Shown in pieces: positions 59,528 through 64,000 of a stretch of DNA of 64,000 bases. Every line of letters starts with the position of its first letter. Positions within the stretch are counted from its first letter, which is position 1. The DNA comes from Taxillus chinensis (lineage: Eukaryota; Streptophyta; Magnoliopsida; Santalales; Loranthaceae): NCBI GenBank assembly GCA_023512835.1, contig CM042088.1, positions 18,404,986 through 18,468,985 of the forward strand, written 5' to 3'. The notes beneath the pieces were generated by a model, which was not told the origin of the DNA, searched no databases, and saw only the letters and a program-made list of their open reading frames with translations. Both the position numbers and the translations under genes were made by a program.

Positions 59528-60642
59528 CTATGCAGAAAAGTCAAGCATACCTATTTTAAGAAGAAGTTCATAAAATCTTACATTAGGTAGGGGCTTTGTA
59601 AGTATAACTGCCAGTTGATCTTCAGTAGCAACATGTTCTAAGGATATGTGCTTTTTAAGAACATGGTCGCGAATGAAATGATGCCTGACCTCAATATGTT
59701 TTGTCTTTGGATGCATGATGGGATTATTGCTGATAAAGAATAGCACTGGTATTGTCACGATAGAGTGGAACAGATGTCATGTTAAAGCCGTAGTCGGTAA
59801 GTTGACTTTGCATCTTGAGAAGGTTGTGCGCAAGAACTCCCAAAGACTATATATTCCGCTTCAACGAAGAGAAGTTGATACGGAATTCTCGCTTCTTCGA
59901 ACCAAGAGATCAATCTGTTTCCAAGGAATTGGCATGTACCACTGGTGCTTTTCCGTCTATGCGACACCGGCAAAATCAGCATCAGAATATCCGGATAAGG
60001 GCGAAGTTGGACTCTTTTGGGTACCGGAGTCCCAAATTCATCGTCCCTTTGAGATACCTTAATATCCATTTTACGTGAAGCATATGTGACTCTTTGGGAT
60101 TCGCCTGATATCTTGCGCAGATGCAAGTTGCAAACATTATGTCCGGGCGACTTGTTGTAAGATACAGCAAGGATCCAATCATCCCTATGTACTCAGTCAC
60201 ATTCACTGATTTTCCATCAACATCTGGGTCTAACTTGGCACTGACTGGCATTGGAGTTTTGACAGGAGATGAACCTTCCATACCAAACTTCCTGATTAAG
60301 TCACGAGTGTACTTAGCTTGGTTGATGAAGATCCCTTCCTTTAGTTGTTTGACCTCGATCCCAAGGAAGTAGGACAGTTCTCCCATCATACTCATCTCAA
60401 ACTTGCCGTCATCAACTTGGCGAACTCAATCACAAAGTTTCGGATTAGTTAATCCGAAAATGATATCATCCACGTAGATCCGTACGATCGGAGTATGTCC
60501 CTTCTCTTCCGTAAGAATAGCGTGGTGTCAATCTTCTCTTTTGAAAGTTGTGAGCAAGTAAGAATTCAAAGTGTGTCGTACCAGGCTCTTGGAGCTTGCT
60601 TCAATCCATACAAGGCTTTCCTTAGTTTGTAGACCAAATGTC
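59528..60642 (-). pseudogene. copia RT end and RNase H (5'-truncated)
   Basis: Same family as 12,362-13,439. Visible are FEMSMMGELSYFLGIEVKQL, IRKFGMEGSSPVKTPMP, YIGMIGSLLYLTTSRPDI and ILRYLKGTMNLGL, then RNase H RKSTSGTCQFLGNRLISW, VEAEYI, NPIMHPKTKHIEVRHHFIRD and LEHVATEDQLAVILTKPLP. It ends at a TAG at 59,528-59,530, just next to the solo LTR insertion. On the other side it stops abruptly at 60,642, within RT, against satellite. Several frameshifts are present. Confidence 0.9.
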
Positions 60643-63600
60643 ATATTACATTTTGTTGCAATATTCATCAACTCAATGAATACGAAATCGGTGAAATAGT
60701 AAACCTAAAAAATCTAAGGAATCTAGGCTTTTGGTCTCGATTGAAGCAAAAAGTGGGTTTATCCTCTTTAATAGCCTTTGACATCGAGTAATCATGGTTG
60801 ATAAAAGCGCACTAGACCAAGCATCGAAGTACCTCACCATCGTGGAGTATGCCACATTGGGCTTACCGTGCTCATCATGTGTCTCTTGAATCCTACATGG
60901 ATATTAGATTTTATTGTTTGATTTATCTACACAATGCATCCCGAATGAACTAAATAACTTACTCAAACCTAAAAATCTATTGCGACTCGTAATTGTAGTA
61001 AAATGTGGATTTGTCGATCATAATGCGCCTTCGAGCTCGTGTATTGAAAATTTATAATAGTGGATTCGACACGATTGGAGATACCTCCCCACCATGGAGT
61101 ACGTCACCTTGAGTGAAGAATGTTCATCATGTGTCCTTCGAATCACTAATGAATATTACATTTCGTTAATTGTTTGATCCTCTCAATGCATCCGAAATCA
61201 ACAAAATAAAATCTAAGGAAACGAGCCTTGTGATTTCCGATTGAAGCAACAGAAGTGTTTATCCACTTTTCGGGTAATCGGTATTGACAAAAGTGCATTA
61301 TACTAACCGTTGGATGTACCTCACCGCCGTGTAGTATGTCACATTGAGCGAACGATGCTCATCTTGTGTCCTTTCAATCCTTCATGGATATTAGATTTTG
61401 TTGTTTGATTAATGAATTGAATGCATCCCAAATTAACTAAATAAGTAGCCCAAAGCTAAAAATCAACCCTTTCATTCCTAATTAAAGCGAAATGTGGATT
61501 TATCGAGTATAATAGAGTGTTCAAGCTATTATATTCAATATTTATAATAGTGGATTAGACACATCGTTGGATGTAGCACCAACAATTGAGTTTGTCACAA
61601 TGAAGCAGAACCATGCTCTTCATGTGTCCTTTGAATCCTCTATGGATATTACATTTTGTTGCAATATTCATCAACTCAATGAATACGAAATCGGTGAAAT
61701 AGTAAACCTAAAAATCTAAGGAATCTAGGCTTTTGGTCTCTGATTAAGCAAAAAGTGGGTTTATCCTCTTTAATAGCCTTTGACATCGAGTAATCATGGT
61801 TGATAAAAGCGCACTAGACCAAGCATCGAAGCACCTCACCGTCCGGGAGTATGCCACATTGGGCTTACCGTGCTCATCATGTGTCTCTTGAATCCTACAT
61901 GGATATTAAATTTTATTGTTTGATTTATCTACACAATGCATTCCAAATGAACTAAATAACTTACTCAAACCTAAAAATCTACCTGTTTTGACTCGTAATT
62001 GTAGTAAAATGTGGATTTGTCGATCATAATGCGCTCTTCGAGCTCGTGTATTCAATATTTATAATAGTGGATTCGAGACAACGATTGGAGATACCTCCCC
62101 ACCATGGAGTACGTCACACTGGTGAAGAATGTTCATCATGTGTCCTTCGAATCACTAATGAATATTACATTTCGTTAATTGTTTGATCCTCTCAATGCAT
62201 CGAAATCAACAAAATAACCAACCTAAGTCTAAGGAATCGAGCCTTGTGATTTCGATTGAAGCAAACAGTGTTTATCCACTTTTCGGGTAATCGGTATTGA
62301 CAAAAGTGCATTATACTAACCGTTGGATGTACCTCACCGCCGTGTAGTATGTCACATTGAGCGAACGATGCTCATCTTGTGTCCTTTCAATCCTTCATGG
62401 ATATTAGATTTTGTTGTTTGATTAATGAATTGAATGCATCCCAAATTAACTAAATAAGTAGCCCATAGCTAAAAATCAACCCTTTCATTCCTAATTAAAG
62501 CGAAATGTGGATTTATCGAGTATAATAGAGTGTTCGAGCTATTATATTTCTATATTTATAACAATGGATTAGACACATCGTTGGATGTAGCACCAACAAT
62601 TGAGTTTGTCACAATGAGCGAACCATGCTCTTCATGTGTCCTTTGAATCCTCTATGGATATTACATTCGGTTGCAATATTCATTAACTCAATGAATACGA
62701 AATCGGTGAAATAGTAAACCTAAAAATCTAAGGAATATAGGTTTTTGGTCTCCGATTAAGCAAAAAGTGGGTTTATCCTCTTTAATAGCCTTTGGACATC
62801 GAGTAATCATTGTTGATAAAAGTGCACTAGACCAAGCATCGAGGCACCTCACCGTCGTGGAGTATGCCACATTGGGCTTATCGTGCTCATCTTGTGTCTC
62901 TTGAATCCTACATGGATATTACATTTTATTGTTTGATTTATCTACACAATGTATCCCGAATGAACTAAATAACTTACTCAAACCTAAAAATCTACCGTTT
63001 TGACTCGTAATTGTAGTAAAATGTGGATTTGTCGATTATAATGGAGTCTTGAGCTCGTGTATTCAGTATTTATAATAGTGGATTCGACACACATTGGAGA
63101 TACCTCCCCACCATGGAGTTCATCACACCTGAGTGAAGACCGTTCATCAGGTGTCCTTCGAATCACTAATGGATATTACATTTCATTAATTGTTTGATCC
63201 TCTCAATGCATCCGAAATCAACAAAATAACCAACCTAAATTTAAGGAATTGAGCCTTGCCATTTCGATTGAAGCAAAAAGAGTTTTTATCCACTTTTCGG
63301 GTAATTGGTATTGACAAAACTACATTATACTAAGCGTGAGATGTACGCCACTCCCGTGTAGTATGACACATTCGACAACAATGCTCATTATGTGTCCTTT
63401 GAATCCTTCATGGGAATTAGATTTTGTTGTTTGATGAATCAATTGAATGCATCCCAAATCAACTAAATAAGTAACCCAAAGCTAAAAATCAACCCTTTCA
63501 TTCTTAATTAAAGCGAAATGTGGATTTATCGAGTATAATAGAGTGTTCGAGCTATTGTATTCCATATTTATATTAGTGGATTAGACACATCATTGGATGT

Positions 63601-64000
63601 ACCACCAGAATTGAGTTTGTGACAATGAGCGAACCATGCTCTTCATGTGTCCTTTGAATCCTCTGTGGCTATTATATTTTTTTGTTATATTGATCAAGTC
63701 AATGAATAGGAAATCGGTGAAATAGTAAACCTAAAAATCTAAGGAATCTAGGATTTTGGTCTCTAATTGAAGGAAAAAGTGGGTTTATCCTCTTTAATAG
63801 CCTTTGTCATCGAGTAATCATTGTTGATAAAAGCGCACTGGACCAAGCATCGAAGCACCTCACCGCCGTGGAGTATGCCACATTGGGCTTACCGTGGTCA
63901 TCATGTGTCTCTTGTATCCTACAAGGATATTACGTTTTATTGTTTGATTAATCCACACAATGCATCCCGAATGAACTAAATAACTTACTCAAACCTAAAA
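60643..64000. repeat. satellite array (second block)
   Basis: Same four-monomer higher-order repeat, about 13 monomers, with A boxes at 61,097; 62,107; 63,116. The block follows 45,422-48,796 monomer by monomer with an offset of 15,204-15,221 bp, and shares private variants with it, such as the short deletion near 45,990 and 61,205. Most differences are one- to three-base changes at CAG/CTG. The array continues past the window. Confidence 0.95.

Overview
The window is plant nuclear DNA made almost entirely of nested LTR retrotransposons flanking a satellite array. No ordinary host gene was recognised. The tRNA-primed LTR elements, the Athila, Tekay-like and Sirevirus-like (copia) families and the AT-rich satellite with higher-order repeats suggest pericentromeric or other heterochromatin of a flowering plant, probably a eudicot. 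The species cannot be named from the sequence.

Left part (1-32,020). A copia element on the minus strand (12,362-30,155; 5' LTR 28,781-30,155) carries a complete Athila element (16,694-27,730) in its gag, flanked by the 5-bp duplication CCTTC. A Tekay-like, apparently non-autonomous element (window part 3,050-12,361, minus strand, LTR 3.3 kb) sits in its RNase H. The 3' LTR of that Tekay-like element is in turn broken by another Athila, of which only the 3' end (1-3,049) is in the window. The Tekay-like element has no gag-pol. Instead it encodes an intronless LONELY GUY (LOG)-like protein, two paralogous ORFs of about 95 codons (one in the LTR, one internal) and a basic LTR-encoded ORF. Three of these have a TATA-like box shortly upstream. 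At 30,156-32,020 lies the 3' end of a second copia copy of the same family on the plus strand, with a Ulp1-like cysteine-protease ORF and a truncated 3' LTR.

Middle (32,021-49,743). A satellite of ~243-259 bp monomers is organised as a four-monomer (A-B-C-D) higher-order repeat of about 1,015 bp. It is regular over most of the array, with rearranged and chimeric monomers at the left edge and near 40.3-41.8 kb.

Right part (49,744-64,000). A third copia copy (minus strand) keeps its 3' LTR (49,744-51,096), a long accessory ORF ending in a Ulp1-like domain (51,237-53,975) and the RT/RNase H end (59,528-60,642). Between these are a solo Athila LTR (54,787-56,286, duplication GTGAG) and a solo Tekay-like LTR (57,252-59,522, duplication AGAAG). 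The satellite resumes at 60,643 as a near copy of 45,422 onward, offset by about 15.2 kb. This suggests a tandem duplication of satellite plus element, or assembly redundancy.

Many differences between near-identical copies are small indels at CAG/CTG. This fits systematic basecalling error at methylated CHG sites, so some frameshifts called here may not exist in the real DNA. The candidates for something undescribed are the LOG-carrying Tekay-like element with its small-ORF family, and the Sirevirus-like family with a Ulp1-type accessory gene.
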